Positions 1 through 10,265 of a DNA stretch of 64,000 nt are shown piece after piece. This DNA is from Nectonema munidae (lineage: Eukaryota > Nematomorpha > Nectonematoida > Nectonematidae). The first letter of the stretch is position 1. Each line of letters begins with the position of its first letter. The notes beneath the pieces were generated by a model. It ran no database searches. It saw nothing but the letters and a program-made list of their open reading frames with translations, and was not told the DNA's origin. Made by a program: the position numbers and the translations under genes. The stretch spans positions 859,501 through 923,500 of the forward strand of contig JAUIRK010001056.1 in assembly GCA_030549495.1 (NCBI GenBank). Reading direction: 5' to 3'.

Positions 1-292
1 TGGGTCTGATGAAAAAATGTCAACTTAAAACATTAAAGCACATTTTATGAAAGAAGAAATACAAGTTTGTAAACACAAATAATAATTTGTTTAAAGACAA
101 AATTTCTTAGACCATTTGTATAAAGTTTTATACCTTATTTCGGTTTTAATTATTTTGTTTGATGATTTTTCACAAGAAATGCTTCATACTTACGTTATTC
201 GAAGCTTGATTTTCTTAGTGAAAGGTTCTTAAATTGGACTTTTGCATTGAAAATTAAACACTTTTGGCGCTTTTAGATTTTAGACAATAAAA

Positions 293-329
293 ATGGCTGA
301 AGATAATGAAGATGATCACTCCATAGATA
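293..329 (+). CDS. Candidate first coding exon, product unknown
   Basis: An ATG in a good start context (AAAATGGC) opens a short acidic reading frame, MAEDNEDDHSID, that runs directly into a consensus splice donor (GTATGT at 330-335). The frame ends soon after the donor if read through, as expected for a first exon. I could not find a matching second exon further right, and 12 residues are too few to recognise a family. It may be chance. Basis: start context and donor are seen; the gene is inferred. Confidence 0.25.
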
Positions 330-1138
330 GTATGTATGATGCTTTGTTTTTTCACAATTTCTCCATATTTTACATTTTTGTTTGTGTATGAAGAAGAGTT
401 CTAACATTTTTTGTGATTGATTCCTAGAATTATTAAAGATTTCATACAGGCTATCAAGTTTGTATTTTTTAATTATAAATTATGTGAGTTTTTTCGAGTT
501 TATTTCCAATACTTTGCCTTGAAGAGGGAACATAACAATATTTGTCGTCTGTAAACTAAAAATGGTGCCTAGCTTTTTGTTGTATAATCTTGTGTTTTTT
601 TTTAATTTAGGTTGGCAAATACTGTAAAGTAAGAAATTTTGGAGGAGAGGAATTTAATGTACAGATTTTCAAGTTTCCTACATGAAATTTTTTATAACAT
701 ACAAAATCTTTCATATGTAAAATTAAAAATGACCGTAATCTCGATATTAAGTGTTCAGCAAGTAAAAAATATGGCATTTTTAGGCTGAATATCAAAACTT
801 GTAGAAGTCCTTATTCGCGAATTTGTTTTTGAACCGTAATTCTCTGAATTTTGTTCCAGAGATATTTAAGCACTTAGCACCCAAGAATATTTGAGTGGTA
901 GTAATGAAGGATGCAGAATATAACATTTTGTTTGAATAAAAGGATACCTTTTAAAAAGTTTTCACTGGGAAAATAGGAAATGAGTTTGATACACTTTTCT
1001 AGAGTGGACTTCAAAGATCTCAGCAGGCAAAGAGTTTCTGAAAGGGCGTTTTCGATTTCATGTGATAACTTTTTTCTGTGCAAAATATTACACGCAGTAT
1101 AAAATACACAATGAATAGTTAGGAGTAAGGAAGTACAG
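330..1138. other. AT-rich stretch, nothing identified
   Basis: Very A+T-rich sequence with only short open frames of no recognisable content. If 293-329 is a real first exon this would be intron. Confidence 0.4.
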
Positions 1139-1139
1139 T

Positions 1140-1262
1140 TAGGAGTCACCGAGAAGGAGAATTTGCACCGCGTGAACCGATTTGAACCCGAGACCATGAA
1201 GCAACAAAAGCCAGCTTCTAGACTCACATATAAACGGTAGAAAAAGTAAGAGTTTATACCTG
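1140..1262 (-). repeat. Diverged tRNA-derived SINE copy
   Basis: Read on the minus strand this contains a B-box-like stretch (GGTCTCGGGTTCAAATCGG) preceded by an A-box-like stretch and followed by a short body, the layout of the clearer SINE copies at 2266-2408 and 50100-50240. Identity to them is weak, so it is either an old copy or a related family. A functional tRNA is unlikely because no cloverleaf arms could be paired around the boxes. Confidence 0.35.
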
Positions 1263-2265
1263 GGCTGGGCAGTATAACAATAACAACTTTCAAAATGTTC
1301 TATACTGTAAAGAGCTATCCAAAAAAATGTAAAATTTGAAATACCTATTTTATATATACGCCAAGGAAACTTTTTTAAAAACATTATGAATAAGAGAGCC
1401 AGCAGAAACAACATTATTGAATTAAATAGGGCTTCAGAAAAAAAATTAAGTTCAGGGGTAAATTGTCTACAAAAGGATATTAGAGAGCAATCAACTCTAA
1501 TCATATCATTACTGATGCAATACGTCGTTTTGGGATGATAGACATGATGATAACCAATTACATGAGTATCCTGTCCTTGTTAGTAAAATAGGTTATCCAG
1601 AAAAAAAGAATAAAAAGGTTATGATTTAATTCATATATTCTAAATCTAAACTTGTTACTTGTTTAAACTAAGCTATGATTTCCACATTTCTTCGCGGGTT
1701 AAAAATTTGGAATTTGGCTAAATGTCAAAAGCTCAAGCCAAGTGTAAACCAGAGATAAATGATGAAAATGCCTTTTTTGTACTTATTTTCAAAATGCGAT
1801 TAATTCTTTTAAATTTAGCGCGATTAAAATAAAGAAATATTTTTTAAAATCAGTAAATAATAATTACCACAGTTAGAGATTAAATTTGGAATATTTGAAA
1901 AGCTTACTACGCATAGATAAAAAATAGTAGTGTTTAGCAGCATAATGTTTCTATATTATCGGATCCGATACCAATTTCGCTAGAAAAGCTAGAAAATCAA
2001 ACTTTTTGTGTACCTAAAAAGCCATTGCGTTTTCATCCTACCCCAAACGGAAAAGCTAAGAAAGACAAAAATAAAAAATTTGCAAAGTTTGATATAAAAA
2101 ATAAAAGCCGAACTTTATCTTACCCTAAAGAAATAAAGATTATGTAATCAGAGTAACACAGATCTAATGTCATATGCTTTTTAGACTTTATTTTAAAGGA
2201 GCTCTAAAAAACGGCGTGGACGATCATTGAGGTAAATAATAATTGAACTTTTATTATGCAACAAA
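1263..2265. other. AT-rich stretch, nothing identified
   Basis: No coding, RNA or repeat structure could be supported here. Confidence 0.4.
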
Positions 2266-2408
2266 GGTAAAGAGATATACCTGGGGTGTTTTCATCGAGA
2301 AGGCAAAATTGCGCTGCTTGTATCGAACTATGAGGAAAGCAAGCTTGATGCGGGATCGAACCCAAGACCTTGAGTTATCGAATCCAGCATCTAACCAACC
2401 CGACTCAC
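2266..2408 (-). repeat. tRNA-derived SINE
   Basis: On the minus strand the element starts with a tRNA-like head: an A-box-like GGTTGGTTAGATGCTGG, then a B box GGTTCGATCCCGC (near 2350-2362), followed by a short unrelated body ending near GATGAAAACACCCCAGG and an AT-rich tail. Clear relatives lie at 22850-22989, 26433-26574, 41496-41600 and 50100-50240. SINEs of this type are transcribed by RNA polymerase III from the internal boxes and moved by a partner LINE. The partner is not identified here. Confidence 0.75.
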
Positions 2409-2465
2409 AAAGTTATATGGCTGTTTGGAAGATTTACGTTTTCAGTGCATGGGTGTCTACTGTCA

Positions 2466-2640
2466 TATGTATGAAGTATGTGTGTCTAGATGTTTTTTTC
2501 TGTCAGACGTGTATTAATACAAATAAATAAGAAAGCCTGCTAACAATAAAGCTAACCTCAACACTAACTCTAACACTACTGCTAATTCTACACTAATCCT
2601 AATCCCGACAATCGGTTCCCAAAATTTTAAACATTAACGC
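2466..2640. repeat. Dispersed repeat shared with 42325-42480
   Basis: The stretch around GACGTGTATTAATACAAAT and the following CTAAC-rich run (AACCTCAACACTAACTC) recur in diverged form at 42325-42480. Both copies lie to the right of a minus-strand SINE, so this may be part of a larger composite repeat. The CTAAC-like run is degenerate and is not a telomeric array. Confidence 0.45.
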
Positions 2641-2814
2641 CCATTTAGAAATTGGTTAAGACGCTTGTCAATCAACTATTATGCAAAGTGAGGAAAGAAT
2701 TTGATTAGACAAAATCAGGGGTAGAGTGGTGATTTTTTTCTGAATATCATGTTTGAGTTAGGCCTTGATGAATTTGAGTGATGTATAAATTCATACAGAT
2801 ATCGCAAGAAAAAC

Positions 2815-2978
2815 CTGATTAAAGAAGTGATGTCGGACTTGAGTTTGTTAATCAAAGGCTCCATTTCGGATCGATTCTTCTCAATTTTGTTTCGTATCTC
2901 TTGTGTGTCGGAGTTTAAGCCAATGTGCAGTACGCCCTCCTTCAGTCGCGCCTCCAGTACAGAGAGAGTTTTTAGATT
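2815..2978 (-). CDS. Candidate internal exon, charged helical peptide, product unknown
   Basis: A minus-strand frame of about 54 residues stands out because its base composition is far more balanced than its AT-rich surroundings. It is bounded by a plausible acceptor (AG at 2980-2979 after a T-rich tract) and a donor (GT at 2814-2813), starting in phase 0 and ending two bases into an arginine codon. The peptide (VLEARLKEGVLHIGL ... KIEKNRSEMEPLINKLKSD) is charged and likely helical or coiled-coil. I do not recognise the family. No neighbouring exon was found on the same strand, so it could be part of a long-intron gene, a retrocopy fragment or chance. Confidence 0.4.
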
Positions 2979-3021
2979 CTTCATAAATTATAAAAATCAA
3001 ATTTGTGTAAGTAAAAATTGA

Positions 3022-5062
3022 TAGAAATGAAGGCGTAGAAACTCATCAATATAATTATACACATACCTTAAGCATCTTCATAATCTCCATATAATAATTC
3101 GCATCATTAATCCACTTTTATGCTAAATAAATTTGTCAGAATATTTTGTGTCAATTTTTTTAAAGGATTAAGCTCGATTGTTTGAAATCTTCTAGCTCAA
3201 ATTTTTCTCTTCAATATACCAACTAACTATCTGAGTAAATGCATAGAATGTAACGAATTGACCTTTACTGAATGTAACTAATAAATTATTAAAATTTTTT
3301 AATTAATAAAGTTAACCAATTAACCTTTACTGAATAAACTGCACCAACAAACAATCTACTAGATTTAATAATACTTTGCGATTGGTTCCAACAAGACTGA
3401 AAAAAGAAAAAAATTATTCCATTGATTATGCACAGAGAAAGAGTTGCATTTTTGAGACAGTTTATTTGACGGTGTACTCTCCCAATTTGAAACAAAAATT
3501 CAGAAAGCCCAAATCTTAATAATACAGGTAGGGAAAATTGGAATAAAAAGTGTAGCAAAGTATTATTGAATTACTATTTAAGTATAAAATATGTCGATTA
3601 AAATTTTATCGCTGATATAAATAAATTGTGTGCCGGGATTGGACAGCCCCTTCTGCCCCCTCTTTGTACGTTATTACATTTAGTTTTTAGAATGGGACGT
3701 AAGCGTAGATAATTCTTGAAAAACGATTATTATTAGACATCGATTCGTCATAATATGCAGACCAGGAATGCACCAGACTGTCTATAGTTTGAACGATACC
3801 GAATTACAATCGACCAGACCAGACAGAAGGTCTGAAATAAAGAACTGAACCCTAAAATACATCGAAAAAACTGTAAATGTCGTCATCAATTTTAGATTAC
3901 ATCGAAAAAAGGCAATCTAAAGTTTACTCTTACTTAATTTTCAGAAGCGCCCTTTTTCAAGTCCTATATTCACGCATTATTAATTATGAAATTCAACACT
4001 CAATTTTCCATGAATCGAATTGATAAAACTCAACGCAGAAACGGGCATAATACCTCTAGCTAGATATATTTCAAGTTAAAAAAATCGCTAAAATCTTAGC
4101 AATGAAACACTCTAGACTTTTCAAACGTATTCTTTCACGCACTGTTATTTCCTTCGTCTGTGATGGTAAAATTGAGCCTTGGCAATTCGCCTTTCTTCGC
4201 AGTCCCCCTTCACAAGACGGAGATTTGCGACTTGCATCAAGTTAAAACTTTTTTTCCTTCACTCACAAATCGTGGATGTAGGGAGGACTAAGGCAGAAAG
4301 TGAACGAAGAACGGCGACAAACAACTTCTCTGTGACTTGGCTGAAGTAGCGACGGCCTTCCCTTTCATCTGGATAATTGAACGGAGTTGAGTTCTTTTTT
4401 GCACCACGGTAAAGATGAGAATGAAAGGAAGGCCGCAAAAATCATCAATCAATCTTGCAAAAGTAATTATACCTTTTTTGTTTTTCATCATTTCAAAATC
4501 AATACTTTTTAATTGCTTTCTTACTGCCTTCCAGAAAAAAAAGCTTTTTAGTGTATGCATAGCATCACTTGAAGCAGCGCTGCAAGAACGTGCGGTTTTT
4601 CGCAAAATTTTTTAATTTTTAATCTTGCGCTTTTTGAAAAGCAAAGCCGAAAGGTTGAGTAAAATAAATGAAATGTCAAGAAAGATGAAGGTGGAACGTG
4701 TGCATATAGCTACTGGAAGTGGACTTGAAACGATACAATGTGTCAGGAGAGTAGTAGAGGCTTGAATTCTCGCTACAATAGGTTTAACACTTTCACGTGC
4801 AATGCGACACCAGTGTGTCATAGAAGAAAAATCGTCTCCTTTAAGTTGTACAAAAACTCATCGAAAAAGATGAGGAGATGATTGATTACTTTTAAAAAGC
4901 CTGCGCCTTAAACGGTTAAAATGAAGAAGTCGTCTTTGTCATTTACGTAAAATTTGTGGAATCAAATAAGTAAAAGAATCATTTAAATGATCATTTCAAA
5001 AGATTGTGTATTTTCCAACTTCTAAAGTAAGTTAATTTTTGAATATGTGAAAATAGTTCTTT
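3022..5062. other. Non-coding or unassigned stretch
   Basis: Mixed composition. Part of it (about 4130-4600) is less AT-rich and has overlapping short open frames on both strands, none with recognisable domains or clear splice context. No RNA gene or transposon end was seen. Confidence 0.35.
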
Positions 5063-5066
5063 TTAA

Positions 5067-5200
5067 CCCGTTAAGTACCATAGAAATCAGACGAATTCTA
5101 TAAAAAAAAACGCAGACGATTTATATTCAAATTCATTGAAAAAAGCAGACAAAGATGAAATTACTTATGTTCCCAAATGGGAGCATTGGGACTTAATGGG
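5067..5200. mobile_element. piggyBac-type MITE, copy 1 (134 bp)
   Basis: The element is flanked on both sides by TTAA (5063-5066 and 5201-5204), the target site duplicated by piggyBac transposons. It has inverted ends starting CCC (CCCGTTAAGTACCATAG against CCCATTAAGTCCCAATG). The whole unit matches, in opposite orientation, the 131-bp unit at 34828-34958. It has no coding capacity and would need a piggyBac transposase in trans. Remnants of piggyBac elements lie at 16359-17381 and 47760-49275, but nothing ties this MITE to either. Confidence 0.78.
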
Positions 5201-5347
5201 TTAATTTAAAAAATAACGTCAACTGTATCAATACAAGCTGTGACTTAATAAAAAAGGGGGAAAGGGAGGTGTGGTCTGGGCAGTATAATTGGGAAGTATT
5301 AGCATAGCATTACTGAAAATCCAATATAAATATTATAGCTTTTAAAA

Positions 5348-5626
5348 ATGGATACTACAGTTTTTTGTCTTCGTATTTTGCATACCTATATGGTTCAGGG
5401 ACTTTTTCGGCTTCGAAGGGTATCGATAACAATATATTTAGAGGCCGTATTGTCCAAGCGAGGAATTGTCTTGAGGCGATTTGATCAGCTTCGACATATA
5501 TTATTCAGTTTTCGATGTTTTGAAGTGTTATTAGAACTTTTAAGAGGTCCTGTCAGGGAGGCACAAGGCCAAGATTTGCCACTGAACATAAGTAACCAAG
5601 ACGTCGAAAATAGGAATTATTTTTGA
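5348..5626 (+). other. Unassigned open frame, less AT-rich than surroundings
   Basis: An ATG-started frame of 92 codons with a locally raised G+C content, rich in Leu, Arg and Phe. No domain is recognised. The minus strand of the same stretch is also partly open. It could be an exon, a transposon scrap or chance. Confidence 0.18.
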
Positions 5627-5929
5627 CCTATATGTATTATATGCATTAAATCGAATTATAATATAAATTCGTTAAACGAAACTCGTCTTGACAGCTCTCA
5701 AATCAAAAAGCTCGCAAATCGGTAAAAATCGTGCCAGAAGAAATTTCGTGTGCAAAATCCTACATGAATAAAATTTAGTTACAGCAGCGTACATGGTGAA
5801 TAATATGTAAAAAAATTTACGCGAAAACGAGGGAAAAAATAATAGCATTTAAAGTTAGTAGCGAGTTAGATAATAATAATAATTAGTTTTATAGCAGATC
5901 TTCTTTCATTCTATGGACGATAATATCAA

Positions 5930-6118
5930 TAAAATTGTTAATCTTGCTAAGATGGCATCAAAGCACTTCTTTCACGTGAAGAGTCAAAAGAAGATTTCTG
6001 CCGTGCTTCATTATTATACTACAAAAACGAAGATGAGAATCTCATTTCTTCTTATACTCTTTTGAACTCCATCAACAGTCGCTTCGGTTATATTCATTTC
6101 AAACCAATAGAATTCTAC
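5930..6118 (+). pseudogene. Possible decayed coding fragment, unrecognised
   Basis: Two overlapping plus-strand frames, one starting MDDNINKIVNLAK and the other continuing as GIKALLSREESKEDF to a stop near 6118, look like one short coding stretch split by a frameshift near 5955. No family is recognised and the length is short, so this is a weak call. Confidence 0.2.
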
Positions 6119-6144
6119 TAATCATTCTAGTTCATTGATCGGTG

Positions 6145-6215
6145 CTAGGTCAATTCGTCTCCGGTCAATTTGTCCCAAGACAATTTGTCGTTGGTCAATT
6201 CGCCCCCAAATAAAA
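6145..6215. repeat. Short degenerate tandem repeat of a CAATTTGTC-like motif
   Basis: Four imperfect copies of a (G)GTCAATTYGTC-like unit, spaced about 17 bp, occur in a row (GGTCAATTCGTC, GGTCAATTTGTC, GACAATTTGTC, GGTCAATTCGCC). They lie about 230 bp upstream of a FLYWCH-type transposase remnant and could be its terminal region. That link is inference; no matching inverted copy was found downstream. Confidence 0.5.
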
Positions 6216-6447
6216 CACTAGGTTGTTGAACAGTTTTATTTTTTTAATCTATAAAAACAACTTTTTTATTTTTATAAAAAATTATTTATAAAAGTTTTAA
6301 GTTTAGTATATTATATTGATATAATAAAAATTCATTTTATATATTAATTGTAAAATTAAATATTTTTTATTATTTGTTTATTATTATTATTATACTTTTT
6401 TTAAATTATTTTTTAAATTTTCATTTAATTTGTCTTATCTTTTTAAC

Positions 6448-6904
6448 ATGGCTACTTGTAAGATTATAACTTGTGAGAAAGGAAAAAACAAAGTTTTTGA
6501 TTCAGGGAATTATATTTACACTAAAAATAAGGAGAATGCTGAGGGACTTAAGATCTACTAGAGGTATGAAAATCGTGCATGGAAGGCGAGAGACTTCACA
6601 CTGATAAAAACTATATAGAACTTTAAAAGTTTGGATTTCATAATCATGCTTCAACTACTGCAGATGTAATTGCAAGGATCACCGTTTCAAATATTAAAAC
6701 AAAGTCGATTTCATCTCGTAATAACCCTCGCTCAATAATCTCTAGTGAAATTGAAAATTTAAACGAATGTACAATTACAGTGTCTCAAATTCCTCGATTG
6801 GGACAGCTTAATTGAAATATTAGACGTTGGAGACGAGCAAATTTTGATTATCCTGCGATCTCACAAATAAATGTTGGCTTCTCAATTCTGTTCCCAGAAT
6901 TCTC
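6448..6904 (+). pseudogene. FLYWCH-type MULE transposase N-terminus, broken
   Basis: From an ATG at 6448 one frame reads MATCKIITCEKGKNKVFDSG and continues with the layout of a FLYWCH zinc-finger region: an aromatic YIY stretch, the YWRC position (here Y-stop-RY), a CKA-like position (WKA), then HNHAST as the paired histidines. It continues with a helical part and NIRRWRRANFDYPA, which resembles the IRR-x-RR segment after FLYWCH in Mutator-like transposases. In-frame stops interrupt it (one at the expected tryptophan, one before NIRR) and two zinc-binding cysteines are replaced, so it cannot work. The catalytic DDE part is absent; a LINE remnant follows directly. A host FLYWCH pseudogene is the alternative. 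Confidence 0.62.
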
Positions 6905-7049
6905 ATGATGATATCATTAGCTTTTTAAATTTAGAGCTTTTAAGAATCTTCTTTTTTTGGGCTAAAATTACTATCAAAAATCTTTATTTCAATAAGAACA
7001 TATTTATAAATCGTATCACTCACAGACTACAATTATTATTGAAGCATTA

Positions 7050-8470
7050 CTCTATAATTTGTTGGTAAAAGATTTTACATCTAGAAAAATGTACAAGTAA
7101 AAGGAAAAACTTCTGTATGATTTGTACTTTAAAAATTTTTTCTCCAGAACACATCTGAAATTCCAAATCATATGACACCTTTAACATTAAGAAATTAAAC
7201 TATAACCGCTAGCGGATAAAATTTTAAATTCCTTTGATCCACCTTCAAACCAAACTTATCAAATCCATCTCTACTTTATCACTAAAAATATTTTATCTAA
7301 CTTCTTTAATGAACAATTTACCTTAAATGAAATTTCTATAGGTTTATCCTCACTAAAAAACCTAGCATGATCTGGCTTTGATCAATTAAACCTTCAATTA
7401 GTTATCGATAGTTTTCCAATAATTTCCCATGTTCTCTTATACTTATTCAATATATCTTCGTTTGCTGTAATTTTTCGCTATCTCTATGCTATTAAACTGT
7501 CTTAAACAAGATGTCTCTCTTTACTAGTAAATTTATCTCCAAATACAAGTATCCTTTTTCTGGTCGTTGTACAAAGCATGCTGTTTTCAATCTTTTATCC
7601 AATATCTGGGATAAATCCTTGCAATACGTCCCCATTTTTCTTTTTCTTGACCTCTCAAAAGCATTCGACTCTATTAATCATTCTTTGCTGTCACAAAAAC
7701 TCAATCTCTTAAATTTCCGCTCTAACATCCACAAATGGCTTTCATCAACAGTCTTAAACAGACCTCTTTTTATTCAATATAACTCATCAGCTTCTTTGTC
7801 TAAAATTCTTCAATCTGTTGTTCTGCAAGGATCTATCTTAAGACATTTCCTTTTCGTGGTATTCCTTAATGATAATATTATTTCTCTCACTAGCCCTGTC
7901 TCTGCTACTCTTTGAGCTGGCGATATAGCTTTGCTTTTTAAATGTAAAATTTGTCAGACGTGAACTTACTAAAGCACAGTAAAATTTCAACAGGGGCCGA
8001 AACGAACTGCATCAGTTTTATTGACGAATCCAAGTGAAATGTATTTTTTTAATCCCCAAAAACAAAATCATTTCACATTCACTTAAATCACTTTCCGACC
8101 AGAAAAATTAGATCATTTCAATTACACATATCTCCTTTCCAGTTATGAACTTACTTGGCCAAGTCATATTCGGTTTGTTATAAGCAAAATTGCTAATCAT
8201 CTAACTCTACACACTTATATCGTTTTCAAAATAAGTTATTTAACTTTTTTTAAACACAAATCAGCTAACGAGATGTAACTCTTTTTGAATTGAAAAATTT
8301 GAGCTGTCTATATTACATTATAAATGTTTTCGAATTCATTTGTATTCTTCCTTTTCATTGAAGTTCTATACTATAAGCAGCATGCTACTCGCCAAGCCTT
8401 CTCATTCCAAATCGATAATATTTAATGCTAATACCTTATTTCGCAAGTTGATTAACACCGAAGAATTAAA
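7050..8470 (+). pseudogene. LINE reverse transcriptase remnant, CR1/L2-like
   Basis: Several frames together carry a non-LTR reverse transcriptase. At 7300-7460 there is FTLNEISIGLSSLKN and the following helical block. At 7511-7915 an open stretch contains FLDLSKAFDSINHSLL (the palm aspartate motif), VVLQGSIL (the degenerate PQGS motif) and FLNDNI. Just after it, AGDIALLF replaces the FADD box. Near 8110-8200, SSYELTWPSHI resembles the post-RT region. Frame changes and stops are frequent and both the first and second catalytic motifs are altered, so this is an old dead copy. The endonuclease and ORF1 were not found. Confidence 0.75.
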
Positions 8471-10074
8471 ATAGTAAAAATATAAATTTCTCTAATGACT
8501 ATACATGAAATCTCTGAGACATGGCCTTTCATTGGCTTAGCCTCTAATCCATTTAATTTGAAATCATTTTTTCTCTTTTACCTAAGCTACTCCTCTAGTT
8601 TGCATATATATATATATATCCCTCGAATATATCTAAGAAAGTAAATACCTTTTGAATATTTAGCGTCATTTTGACCACAAAGAAAATATTGTCGAATTTA
8701 GAGCTATTTTTTAAGCAAGAAAAAGTCTATTGATTTTTAAGATAACTAAAAAATTATTATAAAATACAATCATTACAATAAAAAATGGTGAACTTGGAAA
8801 ATGAGTTTTGAAAATTATAAGATTAAGAATTTATGATTTAAAAAAGAAGTAAAAATATTATTTTGAGGAAATTTTTCTCCAATTTTATAGCATTAATTTA
8901 TACTCATCTTATTAATAAGAACAGAAATTAAAGACACAAATAAAAGTTTAAATATATTTATCTACTTTTATGATACAAAGACAATAGAGCTTGTAATATA
9001 ATTTTGCTTCATTGTTTTATCATTTAGGATGAAAGTACAATTGAAATTTAAAACAAAAACTGAAAATAAACATGGTTTTTTAACAATATTATTGTAAATG
9101 AGACTGTAATTTGAAATAATAACAAAAACAGTAATTAAGTTACCAGTTCATTTTTGTTATGATGAAGCCGAAAAGTTTTTCTGTGATGGAAAATTTTGAT
9201 TGACATTTAATATCATTAAAAATAAGTCCGCATCTCTGGGGTCAAAATGAACCCAAAAAATAAAGAACACCATTACTAAATTGCAAGTTAATAGAAAATC
9301 TTTTTTATAAACAATAAAATCACCAATGTGCTATTTCAAAGGGAACATCGCTAATTATCATAAATGATTTGTTTAAATTAAAAAAAACAATGGATGACAA
9401 ATTCATTTTTTTGAAATATGAAATCTCTAGAAGAAAATTTTTAGGAAGATTTATTTGAACTTAAATGCAATGAAAAATAGGTTTTAAAAAATGTCAAAAA
9501 TTTTCGGTATTTTTTAACTTCATGCTGGGCGATTTATATATTTTTTAAAACTCAGTGTGCGATTTATACGAAAACTTTGAGGAACCGTTCAACACTTTCA
9601 CACTTGTCAAAGAAAGAAAAGATTGAAGATTATGGATATAGATTTCTTACGTTTATCAGCTCGGATACTGAGATTTCACCTTTCGGGTCATTTCTTGAGT
9701 CAGAATTCACGCGTGAACCCTGGTTATCCGAAATTACGCGAGCGCCTTCTTTATCCGAATTAACAGTCATTGTGTGCTATGAAAGGAATTTGATAGGGCA
9801 AAGCCTAAATATAAATTAAGCATGAGTAAAAAGCGAATGTTAACGAAGAATACTCGTTCCTACACGCCTAAAACTTATCGTCATTTATATTCTAAAAAGA
9901 AAAAAAAATTTTTTTTGTCAACCTTAAATTTTTAACAATGGTTTCACTTAGCAGCGTTATTCCTCAACCGGTATTTTGCAAAAGCTCCCGAAGTGTTCCA
10001 GAAGAAATAGTAAGGTATTTTTTTGAATAAATAGTTTTTTAATCAGGTTTCATAAACTAGTAGTAAAAATCTGC

Positions 10075-10265
10075 ACTAGCAGTGGTGGAGAGTAAGAGAA
10101 AAAATGTCCGACTCCGATCAAGACTTCACTCCTAGTATTTACGTTTCTTTATTTTTTAATACTCAAAAAACAGACTGATTCCAACTTCGACTTCTAAATT
10201 TTATTAGATACCGACCCCGACTAGCTTTAGATCCCAGACTCCACGGACTTCGACTCCCCAAACCA
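10075..10265. repeat. Decayed repeat with scattered GACTCC/GACTTC motifs
   Basis: The stretch holds repeated short motifs (CCGACTCCGA, CAACTTCGACTTC, CCGACCCCGAC, CGACTCCCC). It begins with AGTGGTGGAGAG and ends with CCCCAAACCACC, a weakly inverted pair. The same kind of motif (AGTCGAAGTCG, AATCGGAGTCC) occurs in the direct repeats at 22680-23321 and 26264-26906. Probably an old non-autonomous transposon; no target duplication could be seen. Confidence 0.35.

Noticed and set aside
2520-2600. Interstitial telomeric repeat
   Set aside because: The CTAAC-like units are too irregular for TTAGG or TTAGGG arrays, and the stretch recurs as part of a dispersed repeat at 42325-42480.
9577-9819. An 80-codon gene on the plus strand
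   Set aside because: No ATG start, no recognisable domain and no splice context; locally balanced composition alone is not enough.
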